NCBI GenBank assembly: GCA_936450465.1
Contig: OW388293.1
Coordinates: 30,819,860 to 30,883,859 of the forward strand
Direction of reading: 5' to 3'
Origin: Gibbula magus
Taxonomy: Eukaryota; Mollusca; Gastropoda; Trochida; Trochidae
Length of the DNA stretch: 64,000 nt
In this document: positions 51,007 through 62,500 of the stretch, in pieces
How the letters are laid out: every line of letters starts with the position of its first letter
Position numbering within the stretch: position 1 is the stretch's first letter
The notes under the pieces: generated by a model
The model's input: the letters and a program-made list of their open reading frames with translations, nothing else
Told to the model about the DNA's origin: nothing
Database searches by the model: none
Position numbers and translations under genes: made by a program

Positions 51007-52175
51007 CAGGGTTGCAGATTTTGCCACATTTATTGTGACAACAGTCCACCATTAGGTACCAATACATCGTCAGTCGTATTTCAATGTCAAGGACACATTG
51101 AAAATGTAAACAGCTGATCAAGGGATCAAAATAATACCAGGAAATCCAGGGAATATAAAACATATCTAATGATATACAGTCCTGATATACAACGGTCCAC
51201 CATCCGATACCAATAAATCATTAACAATTTTTTAGGAGGATATATCTAAAATGCAAACAGCTGATTAAGTGATCCAAAGATTACTCACCTAGGTCATTTC
51301 TCGATATTACGTAAATATCCCCCATTGAAAGGTACTAGAATTGACGGTATGCTATCCATATGACTCAAACGTAGATCAATTATTGGCATGTGCTGGGGGA
51401 CGGTGTAGGGCGGGGCTCGTCTAACGACAGCTTCTGAAGCTGTAAGCTTCTTACTTCTAAGTCCAACAGCTGATTAGTGTGGTAAGTCAAGGTAAGTAAG
51501 AACCCAAGTACGCACAGTAACTAGCCATACTTCCTTATGGATTTTTCTTCTTTCTAATGGCTCGTAAGTGTGGGGGTTTATTTCTTCTTTATCTATTTCA
51601 GAGGTTTGTAACGTGATATTTTTGTATTCATTATATAATATACCCGGTTATTTGCGGATGTCTACTTCATGAAAACATGTCACTGTCTGAACGCCTCATT
51701 AGGCCAGAAAGTGCAAATATTAATGTGGTCAAAACTCAAAGCTGCCTGCTGATAGTAAAGATGTTAAAGTAACAGTTTTTGCATCTGCCTATTACATCAC
51801 GATTAATAGAGTTAATTTAATCGCAATGTAATTTATTTTTATGTGGGTTTACATTTGAAAAGAATTGCACACTTTAGATTCAGCAATTTGAAAAGGATTG
51901 TTCACGTATATTTAAAATGAAAAAACAATGATTAGTGATACTTTCAGAATGAAAATGAAAATCCTCATAGAAAACAATGTAGATAAAATATCTCATGAAA
52001 TTAGAAATAGGCAATGAATGAAGTACGGTCAAACGTATGCTAAAGTCAACAAAGATGGTCATTGTCATTCCTTTTGCTTATCTAGATAGAGTATGAGTTA
52101 TTATTTATCGCTGCTTGGACAATATTGCGGCCATTAGCAGCGATAAATAGATATAGGAGCAGGATCTTTATCTTC

Positions 52176-53123
52176 ATTATCCCCCGCCGCGCGTTAAGCG
52201 CGAAGCGGGGGATATAGTATTCGGCTGCGTCCGTCCGTCCGTACGTCCGTCCGTACGTCCGTACGAAATGGAATAACTCAAATACCATTCACTGGATTCT
52301 TTTCATATTTTGCATATGGGTTCATCATAGGAAGAGTAATGTTCCTACAGTAGTTTGAGACCTTGACCTTCATTTCAAGGTCACAACGAGACTTTGTCAT
52401 TTTACCCTTGTCAGCGGGATATCTCAATAACCATTCGCTGGATTCTCTTCATATTTTATACATAGCTTCTCCAAGGCAAGACGACGGGTTGATTAGATTT
52501 TGGTGACCTTGACATTATTTTCAAGGTCACAGCGGAACTTTGAAGTTTTCAACATGTTAATGTACATGTAAAGCTTGTCAGCGGGATATCTCAAGAACCA
52601 TTCACCGGAATTCCATCATTTCTTACTCAAAGCACCTTCTAGGGAAGACGACCGGCTGAATAGATTTTGGTGACCTTGACATTATTTTCAAGGTCACAGC
52701 AGAACTTTGAATTTTTCGACATGTTAATGTACATGTTAAGGTTGTCAGCAGAATAACTCAAGAACCATTCACCGAAATTTCATTATATCTTACAAAAAGC
52801 AAAAGGACTGATAAGATTTTGGTGACCTTGACATTATTCTCAAGGTCACAGTGGAATTTTAAATTTTTCGACATGTTGATGTACATGTGTGTAATACTTG
52901 TCAGCGGGATATCTCAAGAACCATTCACTGGAATTTCATCATATCTTACACAAAGGGTAGATTAGATTTTGATGACCTTGCCATTTTTCTCAAGGTCACA
53001 GTGGAACTTTGACTTTTTTAACATGTTTGACGGTCAATTTTGCTGATCTTGACATTATTTTTAAATTTTGAAGTATTAATTTGCGGCGGGGGATCATGTC
53101 ACCTTAGTGACAACTACTTGTTA
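52176..53123 (-). mobile_element. Pearl-like tandem-unit element, copy B (longer)
   Basis: The reverse-orientation relative of the copy at 12160-12728. It holds more internal units, about four or five of roughly 150-200 bp, each with 'tcagcgggatatctcaagaa'-type and 'tgaccttgacattat'-type phrases. The left end carries a perfect-looking GC hairpin (52181-52211), next to TCCG/TACG tetranucleotide runs (52228-52264). It ends with the GTCAC-CTTA-GTGAC stem. Confidence 0.8.
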
Positions 53124-53239
53124 TATTTACTGTAATATATTGTGAATTCTCGATTTCCCATTATCTTACTGTCCTTTTAATAATAATTATTTTCTGTTTT
53201 TTAAAAATCCGTCTTTGAAATGCCAATTTCTTTTGACAG

Positions 53240-53340
53240 GTGGAGTGTTCCTGGCTACTGTTGCCGGACTATCGATAATGGGGGGATTCGGGATGACGAT
53301 AGCCATGGCAAAGAAGAAAGATCCTTCTATGTTCACTAAG
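53240..53340 (+). CDS. TMEM242: TMEM242 exon 2 (TM1)
   Basis: A 101-nt exon with acceptor TTGACAG|GT and donor AAG|GTATGT. It encodes GGVFLATVAGLSIMGGFGMT and IAMAKKKDPSMFTK. This aligns with human GGIFLGTVAAAGMLAGFITT followed by LSLAKKKSPEWFNK. The glycine-rich helix is TM1, followed by a conserved basic loop. Confidence 0.95.
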
Positions 53341-53377
53341 GTATGTTGAATTTCTTTATGCTCGTTTAGCCCACATA

Positions 53378-53445
53378 ATAATAATAATAATAATGGGCAT
53401 TTATAAAGCGCTATATCCATACACAAGGTGCATGCTCAGATGGTT
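53378..53445 (-). mobile_element. Retroposon 3' tail with (ATT)n
   Basis: On the minus strand it ends with 'tagcgctttataaatgccc' followed by ATT repeats, a form common at the 3' ends of non-LTR retroposons and their SINEs. No body is recognised. Confidence 0.45.
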
Positions 53446-54317
53446 TTAAGTGACAGTCAATTATTTATTTGGACAATGTCTGCACTTCTGATTCAGCAGA
53501 CTGTCGGACCTAGCACTTTCACAGCACTTACAGTTTAAACAGAAATAGATCATATACATTCTCTATTCATATCTTGCTTCAAAACTCAATTGTAAACATG
53601 TGTGACATTAGAGATCTGGCGCTTATTAGAGGAAATGTGGTATTCAAATACTGTTTTCATTATTTCAGTGAGGGTATTCATGAATGCGACAGCATTTATC
53701 TTTTTTTAAAAGAATTTACAATTACGCCTCAGTTTTAAAGCTAATCAAATTTCTTCAAGTATTATTTGTTGACTTATCATGGCCGCCAAGATAGCATGCA
53801 GACGAATCAGATTTTCTGAACACTATCAATCTTGAGTGTAGCCTAAGCTTCTTTGCAGCAAGAACACGGAGTAGACGCATTACATTATCGTGTTGAAATA
53901 GAATCAAATAAATGAATCAATCTTCTAAGCAAGAAAAGGTTCCTTTAATTTTTTCTCAACGCCATTATGGCTGCCAAAACAGTGCAATTGGAATGCTAAA
54001 TAAGTACAATTTCATTTTTTTTCAAATAGATATAACTTTCTCTTCAATCTTCTGAGGAAAAAAAGTTCTTCTGATTTCTCTCAAATTGTCAAAGGCACAA
54101 AAACAAGTATTAAATTTTCTTTACAAATGAGAGTTAATTGCTGTGATCAATGTTCTTGGTAACCTTATACCTTTACAAACATGTTTCACCTTTGAAATCA
54201 ACATTTCTTTTACTTAAAAGTCTAGATGTCAATTTCTAATGAGCTGTCTAGAAACTAGATCAATGACATCTCGCTTGTCCTTGGTCTTTTCTGATGTGAA
54301 TAGATGCAGGGGCTGGT

Positions 54318-54760
54318 TAAAACGTGATGTTCACTGTGGGTGGGGCTGGGGGTCGTGGAAACGTGATGTTCACTGTGGGTGGGGCTGGGGGTCGTGGAAA
54401 CATGATGTTCAATGTGGGTGGGGCGGGGGGTCGTGGAAACATGATGTTCACTGTGGGTGGGGCTGGGGATCGTGGAAACGTGATATTCAATGTGGGTAGG
54501 GCGGGGGGTCGTGGAAACGTGATGTTCACTGTGGGTAGGGTGGGGGATCATGGAAACGTGATGTTCACTGTGAGTGGGGCAGAGGATCATGGAAACGTGA
54601 TGTTCACTGTGGGACGGGCAGGGGATCGTGGAAATGTGATGTTCACTGTGAGTGGGGTGGGGGATCGTGGAAACGTGATGTTCACTGTGGGTGGGGCGGG
54701 GGATCGTGGAAACGTGATGTTCACTGTGGGTGGGGCTGGGGATCGTGGAAACGTGATGTC
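54318..54760 (+). repeat. 39-bp G-rich minisatellite
   Basis: About 11 units of the form gtggaaacgtgatgttcact, then gtgggtggggctggggatc. The period is a multiple of three, so both strands stay open across the array. Each unit has three or more G-runs on the plus strand. Intron 2 of TMEM242. Confidence 0.95.
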
Positions 54761-55369
54761 AAGCAAAACAAAAGAAAGTGATCTTGTGTGGTTGATGTAG
54801 TATGTTTATAATATAATCTTAACTCTAGATGTAGATGTGTGTAGATAGGCATGGACACTAACGTCTATCTCTCATTTAGAGACAGTTTATATGAATAGCT
54901 TATAATGAGTGACTATTCAGAATTTGTCCAAATCCAAGAGAAGCAGTCAGTCCAACCATTCCGCGACCAGGCTCCCTAGCATTCTGTCACTCTCTGGTTA
55001 GCGATTAAAACCAGATTAAAACTTGACTCTGACAGACGGTCATTTGGTAGAGGACGTTTCGTTTCTTTGATGGTTTTGCAAAAGATAAACTTGAAAGAAC
55101 AATAACCCATTGTGAGGTTGGACTAAAACTTGAAGATTTTATGAATGCATATGTTAGTTTAATAATTTAGCTAATTTAGCTATATTGATTTGGATGGATT
55201 TTGTCATAAATTCAAGGAAGTTCAGCTGTTAAACTGAATTGTGCCAAGACATGGCCAATTTACAGGAATCATAGGCAAATGGAGTAATCTGGGATTGACC
55301 ACATGTTGAAGATAGCCGTCCCGGTTTATTTGAGGCGGAGTAGGTAAACATGTTTTGTTGATGTTGCAG

Positions 55370-55507
55370 GGTCTGCTGGCTAGCAGGGAGGTGCCGGAGA
55401 GTGGAGGGTTGCTGGCGGCGAGGGCTCTCGGCTGGGGCACGCTGTACTCTGTCACAGGGTTCAGTCTTATCTGCTTCTCTGTGTGGAAACTCATGGGAGT
55501 TCACAAT
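55370..55507 (+). CDS. TMEM242: TMEM242 exon 3 (TM2)
   Basis: A 138-nt exon in phase 0, acceptor TTGCAG|GG and donor AAT|GTAAGT. It encodes GLLASREVPESGGLLAARAL, then GWGTLYSVTGFSLICFSVWK, then LMGVHN. The PESG and ALGWG blocks and the closing VWK.(L/M)GVH are the most conserved parts of the family. The 216-bp inverted-repeat element sits just 30 bp after this exon. Confidence 0.97.
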
Positions 55508-55536
55508 GTAAGTTCTCTTAAATCATATATAAATAT

Positions 55537-55752
55537 CAGGGATCACCCTGGAGCAGAGTTTCAAAGGGAGAAGAATCTCCCCTTTGCCTTACACAATGGG
55601 ATTTTCAGATAAAGTAATGGGATATTTCTAAATAATAACAATCATTTCACATTTTTGCAATGGGATTTTCTGCCCTCGTCAGTATTTATTATGGGATATC
55701 TTGGTACATCAATGAGTAAATATCCCCAAATCCCTGCCTAAAGTGATCCCTG
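55537..55752 (+). mobile_element. 216-bp inverted-repeat element (MITE), copy 2
   Basis: Same length and ends as the copy at 40031 and nearly identical throughout, in the same orientation. It makes up about 43% of the 502-bp TMEM242 intron 3. The flanks are AT-rich (aaatat / aatata), so the duplication is ambiguous. Confidence 0.85.
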
Positions 55753-56009
55753 AATATATATAAAGGTTTACATACTAGCAGCTCCAATATCAATCTTTGT
55801 GAATAGTTAGCTTTTGAGCAGTGTTTAAACCCAGGATTTGCTTAAAATGGGCTTTTAGACTTGGTGAGTTAAATAAACCACTTTCAGTAGTGTTGAAAGT
55901 AAAATTTGGGGCAGCTCAGAGGTGAGTAACACATGAATTGCCATACAGATCGCTCATTTATAAGAAATAGTTTGATGTGAAAGATATACAAGAGCTGTTT
56001 TTGTTGCAG

Positions 56010-56156
56010 ATGAAAGAGTTTCGAGAGAAGATTCAGTCAGCGATGCCGAAGGTGCCAAAGAGAGAAAGTCAAGGTCGTACAGAGTTCAGTTCTATCCGAG
56101 AGCTCTTCGAGTATCTCATGGATGAAGACAGGAGAGCAGCAGACAAGAAAAGATGA
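56010..56156 (+). CDS. TMEM242: TMEM242 exon 4 (C-terminus, stop)
   Basis: Acceptor TTGTTGCAG|ATG and stop TGA at 56154-56156. It encodes MKEFREKIQSAMPKVPKRES, then a charged tail ending DKKR. This compares with human MNDFRSKMQSIFPTIPKNSE. The tail is about 15 residues longer than in human and strongly charged. Confidence 0.95.
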   Translation: MKEFREKIQSAMPKVPKRESQGRTEFSSIRELFEYLMDEDRRAADKKR

Positions 56157-56770
56157 TAGACCATGAAGTGTGACGTGTGATGACATCACTAGTGATTGAT
56201 GTGTGTGTGTGTGAGTGTGAATGTGGAAAAAGATTCCAGCCAATCGGAGTCATACGTTCACACAACAGTGATGAATTTCTGAATGGAAGTGTGTGTAAAT
56301 GAAGAGACGGTGATCTTCCATGGCAAGTTACATTCTTGATCTCTGGATAAGAAGGATAATTTTGTGGAGAGTTAGGCTGTGATTGCGCCTCAAGTGTAGA
56401 GTTTGTAAATCAAACCGCAAGAACGGCCAACTCGACTCTAGAGTATAAAACGTACTCCCAATTTTTGCAAGAACCAGTAGAGTTGTGACGTCAAATGCGT
56501 TGACTTGGCCTTCCTGTAAAATCAAACGCAATTTTAGTTTGTGAAAACTTGTGATATATGAACCAGGGGGATAAGGGTTTCGAGATACAGAAGCTCTTAT
56601 GAAACAGGACCAAGGTGTGTTCCTGTTTCCTGGAACACAGGCCCATCAAACATCAGCGATCTAAAAGAATTTGTTGTGAAAGTGTGAAAGTGTGAAATGA
56701 GATTATTCTTTTCGGCAAGAATGATTGTCATAAAAGTTCTAAATAAAGGATGTTATACCGATATATAGCC
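56157..56770 (+). other. TMEM242: TMEM242 3' UTR with polyadenylation signal
   Basis: A canonical AATAAA lies at 56742-56747, about 590 nt after the stop. A short TG microsatellite follows the stop at about 56198-56216. The UTR end is inferred to lie 10-25 nt after the signal. Confidence 0.75.
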
Positions 56771-57518
56771 CACAATAGAATATAGCAATTTTAGATGACA
56801 CATGCTAGACTACTGTGGTTAGTTATATATTTAAACAATAACGCTATCTGTGATCTATTTGCAAAAGAAAATGTAGCCAAGCTATCTAAATTCAGAGGTC
56901 AAAGTTTGGAAGGATAAGTTGATTGCATGATTCTTTTTTTTGTATAATTTAGAGTGATATTCTCAATTCTATCAGTGAAATATACCACATACGCCACTCG
57001 CGTGACGTCATCGGGACAATGTTATGACTCCTTATAGTCAGCTTGCGAAGGTTTGACGTTTGCCGTTGAAATCACTCCATTTCAACATAAAACGCAGAAA
57101 TTATGATATAATAAATAGAATATCCGTTTTTTCTTGACAAATACCATGTTTATCTCATCTCGTGAACTGGAAAAGTTGCCGACAGATATCCTCTATATAC
57201 CAATATATTTGAGTGATTGAGAGGTTCAAATGAACAGTGTGTATATTAGACATATTTATTTATATATGTTACTTGAATTTTTTTTCTAATAACTAAATAA
57301 TCTTTCTCATGATTCTTGTGTTTAAGACAGAAAGAACAGGCAAAAGTGACCGCAGCTAAAATACCCCGCCTGTAGTTTGATCGACTTATATAATCAAGTC
57401 AATCTTGTCAATGAATAACAATGATTGTTTAATGAACATATTTTTTAAAAATTATTTGAACTGTGGATTTTAAACCAATGAAAGGCACAACAATATCATA
57501 CAGGTCAATTTACAAACG

Positions 57519-57684
57519 CAAGGCATAACTCTTGCCAGTCTCCATTACTGGCTGATTTAAGCCTTGCAGTATTTCCATCGGTTTGCTGTGCCAAGATAGT
57601 GGATCGCTGCACCTGAAATGCATAGTGGGCACGGATTTCTAAGCACAGAGATCTTGAGGAAATACTACAAGGCCTAAATCAGCC
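57519..57684. mobile_element. Short inverted-repeat element, copy 2
   Basis: Same lead-in and inverted pair ('ctgatttaagccttgcagta' and 'actacaaggcctaaatcag'). Lies about 760 bp past the TMEM242 polyadenylation signal. Confidence 0.65.
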
Positions 57685-57704
57685 ATATTTAAGTTTCAAG
57701 TTAT

Positions 57705-58062
57705 ATAGTTTTTTAGTCATGCTCCAGAAATTACACAAATGACAAAATTTCAAAACTTATTTGGACCTTGGGACCCCTTAAGGACACAATAGCGCCATAA
57801 AGGTTATTTCCAAACCAAATTTGAAGTTTCAATGTTTCAATCAGACAAAGTAAAAAAATCGGACCGTTTTTGGTCAAAATTTCAAAAATTATTTGGACCT
57901 TGGGAGTTGAGACCCACAACAGCACCATGTGGGTTACTGCCATACCAAATTTGAAGTTTTCAAGTCAATAAGTTTTTGAGATATGCTCCGGAAACTTTTT
58001 TCGGATGCACATACAGGCGGAGCGCTATATACCCCCGACTACATTGTAGTGGGTGTATAATA
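57705..58062 (+). mobile_element. Tandem-unit element, third family
   Basis: Two units of about 150 bp share 'atttggaccttgggac' and 'ccaaatttgaagttt' phrases, followed by 'cggatgcacatacaggcgga' and an end rich in tatacccccgac / gtgggtgtataata that can pair. It resembles the other tandem-unit elements in layout but not in sequence. Confidence 0.6.
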
Positions 58063-59094
58063 ATGATGGGTATGTTATATACATCCATTTGTATGAAGTA
58101 AGCATTTAATCTTCCGGGTAATGTTAATAATGCAGAAAACTACACTTGACAACAAACTTGAGCAATTTGAGCAGAAATGTGTTTGTTACTGCCCCTATGT
58201 TGCCTCTTTCAAGTTTGGATTAAATCCATGACATTAGCAGTTGTTTAGTAAGCATCATTGATAAGTAATAATAAATATTGGTGCACTTTAAGGCAGAATC
58301 TTTGCAATCCTTGTTTCGATTATGCCCCGTTTCAAAGACATAGCCAGGAAGGTTTTCATTGGCTGTCCTACACATCATCTGTTCAAATAAGTAAACAACT
58401 GAATATAAAAATTATGTATAACATAACTGGTGTGTTATAACAATTTATACAGAAATGTCGACATCATTTTACCTTTTGATAAATAAATTTGTGAAACATG
58501 TCCCTTCATTTTTCATTGCTTGAAAGTGTTATAATACAGATATCAGATTGTTTTGTTTTTCCAAGCTTTGCATCATTCCGAAAGCCAACAAGCAAGGAAA
58601 ACAGTCTTCCCAACAATAAGGGGAGAAGGTAGTGCAGTGTTTGGCTTGTATCAAGAGTTGAGGGTTTGAATCCCATCAGAGGTTCAGTACCATCAGCCTG
58701 CTCCTTTCCATTACCGAAGTTTGTTCAGTACATGCGCAGGTGAAAGGAAAGAGCAGCTCTGTACACTGTTCTTGGCGTTTGGAATATGTTCCCGTGCTAT
58801 CTGCTTACACCACCTATTTCATTGGAACATGTTAAGCACGCCAATAACAGTTCTTTTCGCTTTGCCCATGTACTGAATGTTCGGAACAAACTTTGGTTAT
58901 CAAAAGGAGCAGGCCTATTATCTGCTTTTAAAGAGCCATCAAGGATGTTAGTGTTTCAAATAAAAAACATTTTGTGGAAAATATATACTTTTAACGTCAA
59001 TCGCCAGAGAATTTTTTATCTACAACATGACGTGATAAATAATTTTCATATCACGACAATGTAATGCAATTTGGTTTCAAAGAAAAGTACCCCT

Positions 59095-59540
59095 TCAGTC
59101 TGATTAAAATCGACGGTTTTCCGTGGAATAAAAAATGCAAAATAGTGCATCTACCGGGATACGAACTCGTTCGTGGGTTTCCACGCCAAACCGTCTGAAA
59201 GCACCCCGTACACTAGCGTGTTCGGGCGCAATTCAGCTAGCCAATCAAAAGATGCCCAACAAATGCTTTCGGTGCGAGAAACTAGGGGCAGATAACTCCA
59301 AACAGCTATCCTTTTGTCTGTTCCGAATGCTTTCAAAACCGCAACCGTTTAAATACTATGATGTGATTGGTCAGCTATTTGACTGGGTTTTGGCTGCGCT
59401 AAACTGGTTCTGAACACACGCCTATACGGGGTGTTCTCAGACCTTGTGGCGAGGAATCCACAGAACCTGTTCGTATCCCGGCAGATGCAAAATTTTGCAA
59501 ATTTTATTCCTCGGAACAAGGTTGATTTTAATCAGACTGA
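59095..59540. mobile_element. 446-bp inverted-repeat element with 8-bp target duplication
   Basis: Ends TCAGTCTGATTAAAATC and its reverse complement, with imperfect pairing continuing for about 95 bp (aataaa..tgcaaaat..tgcat, cgggatacgaac). Flanked by GTACCCCT at 59087-59094 and 59541-59548. Eight-base duplications suggest hAT-, P- or Mutator-like mobilisation. The open frames inside are not transposase-like. Confidence 0.85.
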
Positions 59541-62500
59541 GTACCCCTTCGAGTAACGCACGTTAAGGGTATCTGACGTCATATAAACAGAATCCCCTTT
59601 GTTGCATAAAACGTACTACACAACAGCAAGCCTTTCCGAACTGTGAATGCTCGTCTCTAGCGCAAGTCGTCATAACGACCCATGTGCTGCACAGGCTTCT
59701 CTTGCAAGTTACACTTGTCAGACATTACTGAATGTGATGATTGCTTTATAAACAATGTTTCTATATGTCCTGAGAATATACAAATTATTGCCTGTTTAAT
59801 GTACTTTTTTTTATTGAGATAAGACCAGCAAATTATGATATTTTTTTACTCTAATTACAAAATTCAAGCAAAATACCTACAGTAATTGGGTAAAACAATT
59901 ATTCCAATATCTGTAATGAAATGGTAAATAAATAACCGCCAAAAATATATCAATTTCTTTCATTGCTCATAAACTTTATTCTTTCCTGTCTTCTTTACAG
60001 TGTGAGAGTAAGACCACAATGCTTTGCGCTTAAAAATAATAGACTGGATCTATATTTAGATTGGAAAACACCTTTACTATTTAGTGCAATTTCTCGGCTT
60101 ATTTTGGGTTGAAAAAAATGAGTGTACATATATTTCACGGAGATAGATTTTTTGGTAATTTTCCTATATGTTCATCAACATCCTTGATGGCTCTTTAAGA
60201 ACTGTGCCATATGCATGCAGTGAGGTTTTGGAGCAATGCTACATTGAATACCACAGATGGTGTGCAAGTTCCAATGCAATAGATCTCTATTGAAGGTTTT
60301 CCTCCTGCACATTCTACGAGCTGCCATGATGTCTCAAGTAGCACCAGCACTACCCCAAGTTGTTTCCTGGTGCAGGAATCTTGTGTAGTTGTATATACAC
60401 AAAACACACCCTTTGTTTTAGTATTATTTATTATTTTTCACTTGGCAATATAAATACACAAGTATACAAGTACCTAAATTCAACAGATATATTGTATGGC
60501 AAATTAAATAATCTCTGCATAGCTACATACCGGTAATTATACTGTTGAAAATAAACAGATAACAATGCAATAAACAGGCAGTGCGATAACTGTCATTAGC
60601 TAAGCAGATAGACAAATGAAAGCATTTAATGTTTCTCTTTCTATTGAAATTTTTTGTCAATAATTTACTTTTGTTTTCAAATTCTTAAGAAACACTTGTT
60701 AATGACAAAAATGTGTACTATTTTCACAAATAACAGCAAATGATATATTGAGAACTGTATGTTCAGATTTCTGTATACAACTACAAGCTACATACTTATG
60801 CTAATATTTATATCTTGAATGACAAAAAATCATATCTGGCAAGCTTTCTTCATTCATAAAGTGAATTTATTTGATGACATCATTATCTAATAATTTCAAT
60901 TATCTAATAATTTGATGTACTAAACACATACAGAGATTTGCAAGCAAGTATTTGAATTTATCTCATGATGTCTACATCAATAATAACCTTAATACAGTAA
61001 GAAAAAAATAATTAAGTACATTATTACTTATTTGCATATTTCAAGTCTGACATAAAGAGCTTCTCAGAATCCGGTGTTAATCAAAATGTTGACATTAAGG
61101 ATGAAATCAAATGTAACAACATAATCCTGAACTTATTTCTTTTAGGCTTTCGACATTTTGCCCCCATAACTCTGGTGATTATTTTTTTCAGCCTGATAGA
61201 TAAATTTTACAAAAATAAGAAAAAAGTTTAATTGTCACACAGGAATTAAGTACTTTGGCAAACAAACTTTCAAACTTTTCTCATAGAAGCATTGAGTTAT
61301 CACTCTTTCTTACCACTGTCACAGTCACACAATACAACTTGTAACCTTAAACTCTTTTCATCATGATTCTCACGCATTAAAAATATGATAATCATGAAAT
61401 TTTCTTCTTGAAAACATTTCAACCATTATCGATCACCTTAACTTCATGTAAAAAGTACACAAGATGGAAATCATTGTTCATACATCAAAAAGGATAATGT
61501 TCAGTAAAACTGTCGATAAGGAAGTGAGAGATTTAAACATTTACTCTCAAAATTCCATTTTTCACAATCAAGTACCCAGATTTAACAAGCATACCTAAGA
61601 AAAAATATGGTTTACACTTCACACTGGTAGGGTAGAGGTGTATACCGTAGTCCCTCACTATAACGCACTTCACTGTACCACAGTACCTGGGTATGACCCT
61701 GTTCAACATCTTCAAAATGTCTTTTCATTAAGTCTATTCACTTTTCAGTAAAAGTCACTGTCAAATTCAATTTGAAAATTCTGAATCACTATTCTGCAGA
61801 TTACATGGTACTCTTTCAAATTTGGTTTTTATTACAAAGTCACACGCGGATGCTGGATTTATGTTTTCTACCCGTCCCAACCCTCCTTTGTACATGGGGT
61901 AATATCATATAATGGAAATCTACAACTATGTACAGAACTCTTACAGCTATGTACAAATACATACAACAAGTTATCACAGTTTCTTAGATAAGTACAAATG
62001 GGACGGTGTGAGACAATGAAGGCATTTCATAGTTCATCTCCCGATCTGGCCAACAATGTGAGCATTCCTTTATGTTAAATCATCACCTCAAAAACTTTAA
62101 GCGGCAGTACGGTCAGGGGTTTTATTTGTGGAGATAAAAGTTTATGTATTAATTTTCATAAAAATAATATTCTACACAAAAAGGGTCAAATAGACTGTTT
62201 CCATTCATGTAATTCAGTAATGTAATTACCTGTTATCTTCACAAAAAAATACCTTGAACGTTCAAGTCTCTTCAGTCTATGTTATACACAATACATTATC
62301 ATTATAGATCATAGCCTTATATAGTTATACAAAACCAATGTGGCACTACAGTAATTTAGTAAGTAATTATGGTGGTTGCAGGAAAGAAAACCATACCAGA
62401 GGTCATATTTAAATTATTCTTGAATAATATTTACTTCAACCAGCTACCAGTGTATGAAATAAGCTTTCAAGATATTTGATATACTGCAATTACGGATTTC

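Larger units (their letters stand above)
44231..53239 (+). other. TMEM242 intron 1 (9.0 kb)
   Basis: Holds the pogo-like element (46625-47135), the 49-bp array and its decayed flank (47949-48900), the 31-bp array (50890-51006) and a reverse-orientation pearl-like element (52176-53123) ending about 115 bp before exon 2. A CRE-like TTACGTCAC lies about 85 bp after exon 1. No other coding sequence was recognised. Confidence 0.75.
53341..55369 (+). other. TMEM242 intron 2 (2.0 kb)
   Basis: Contains an ATA trinucleotide run joined to a retroposon-tail-like sequence (53378-53445) and the 39-bp G-rich minisatellite (54318-54760). The remainder is unique AT-rich sequence. Confidence 0.75.
44134..56156 (+). 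other. TMEM242: TMEM242 gene (complete, four exons)
   Basis: Gene span with exons 44134-44230, 53240-53340, 55370-55507 and 56010-56156. The joined CDS is 483 nt, giving 160 residues against 141 in human. The product is a small two-pass mitochondrial inner-membrane protein. Mammalian TMEM242 helps assemble the ATP synthase c-ring together with TMEM70 and also contacts complex I assembly factors. TM1 is about 33-56 and TM2 about 91-108. The best landmarks are GGVFLATVAG, AKKKDP, the PESG...ARALGWGTLY block and VWKLMGVH, all conserved with human. All splice sites are GT-AG. Confidence 0.95.

Noticed and set aside
54324..54800. A 158-codon open frame rich in GNVMFTVGGAGDR repeats
   Set aside because: It is entirely the 39-bp minisatellite in an intron; other frames and the other strand are open too because the period is a multiple of three.
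57000..57010. Isolated TGACGTCA after TMEM242 as another fold-back copy
   Set aside because: The palindrome is present (gcgtgacgtcatc) but I cannot find the hairpin that defines the family around it.
59135..59413. 92-codon frame inside the 446-bp element
   Set aside because: Overlaps the inverted repeat of a non-autonomous element; not transposase-like.
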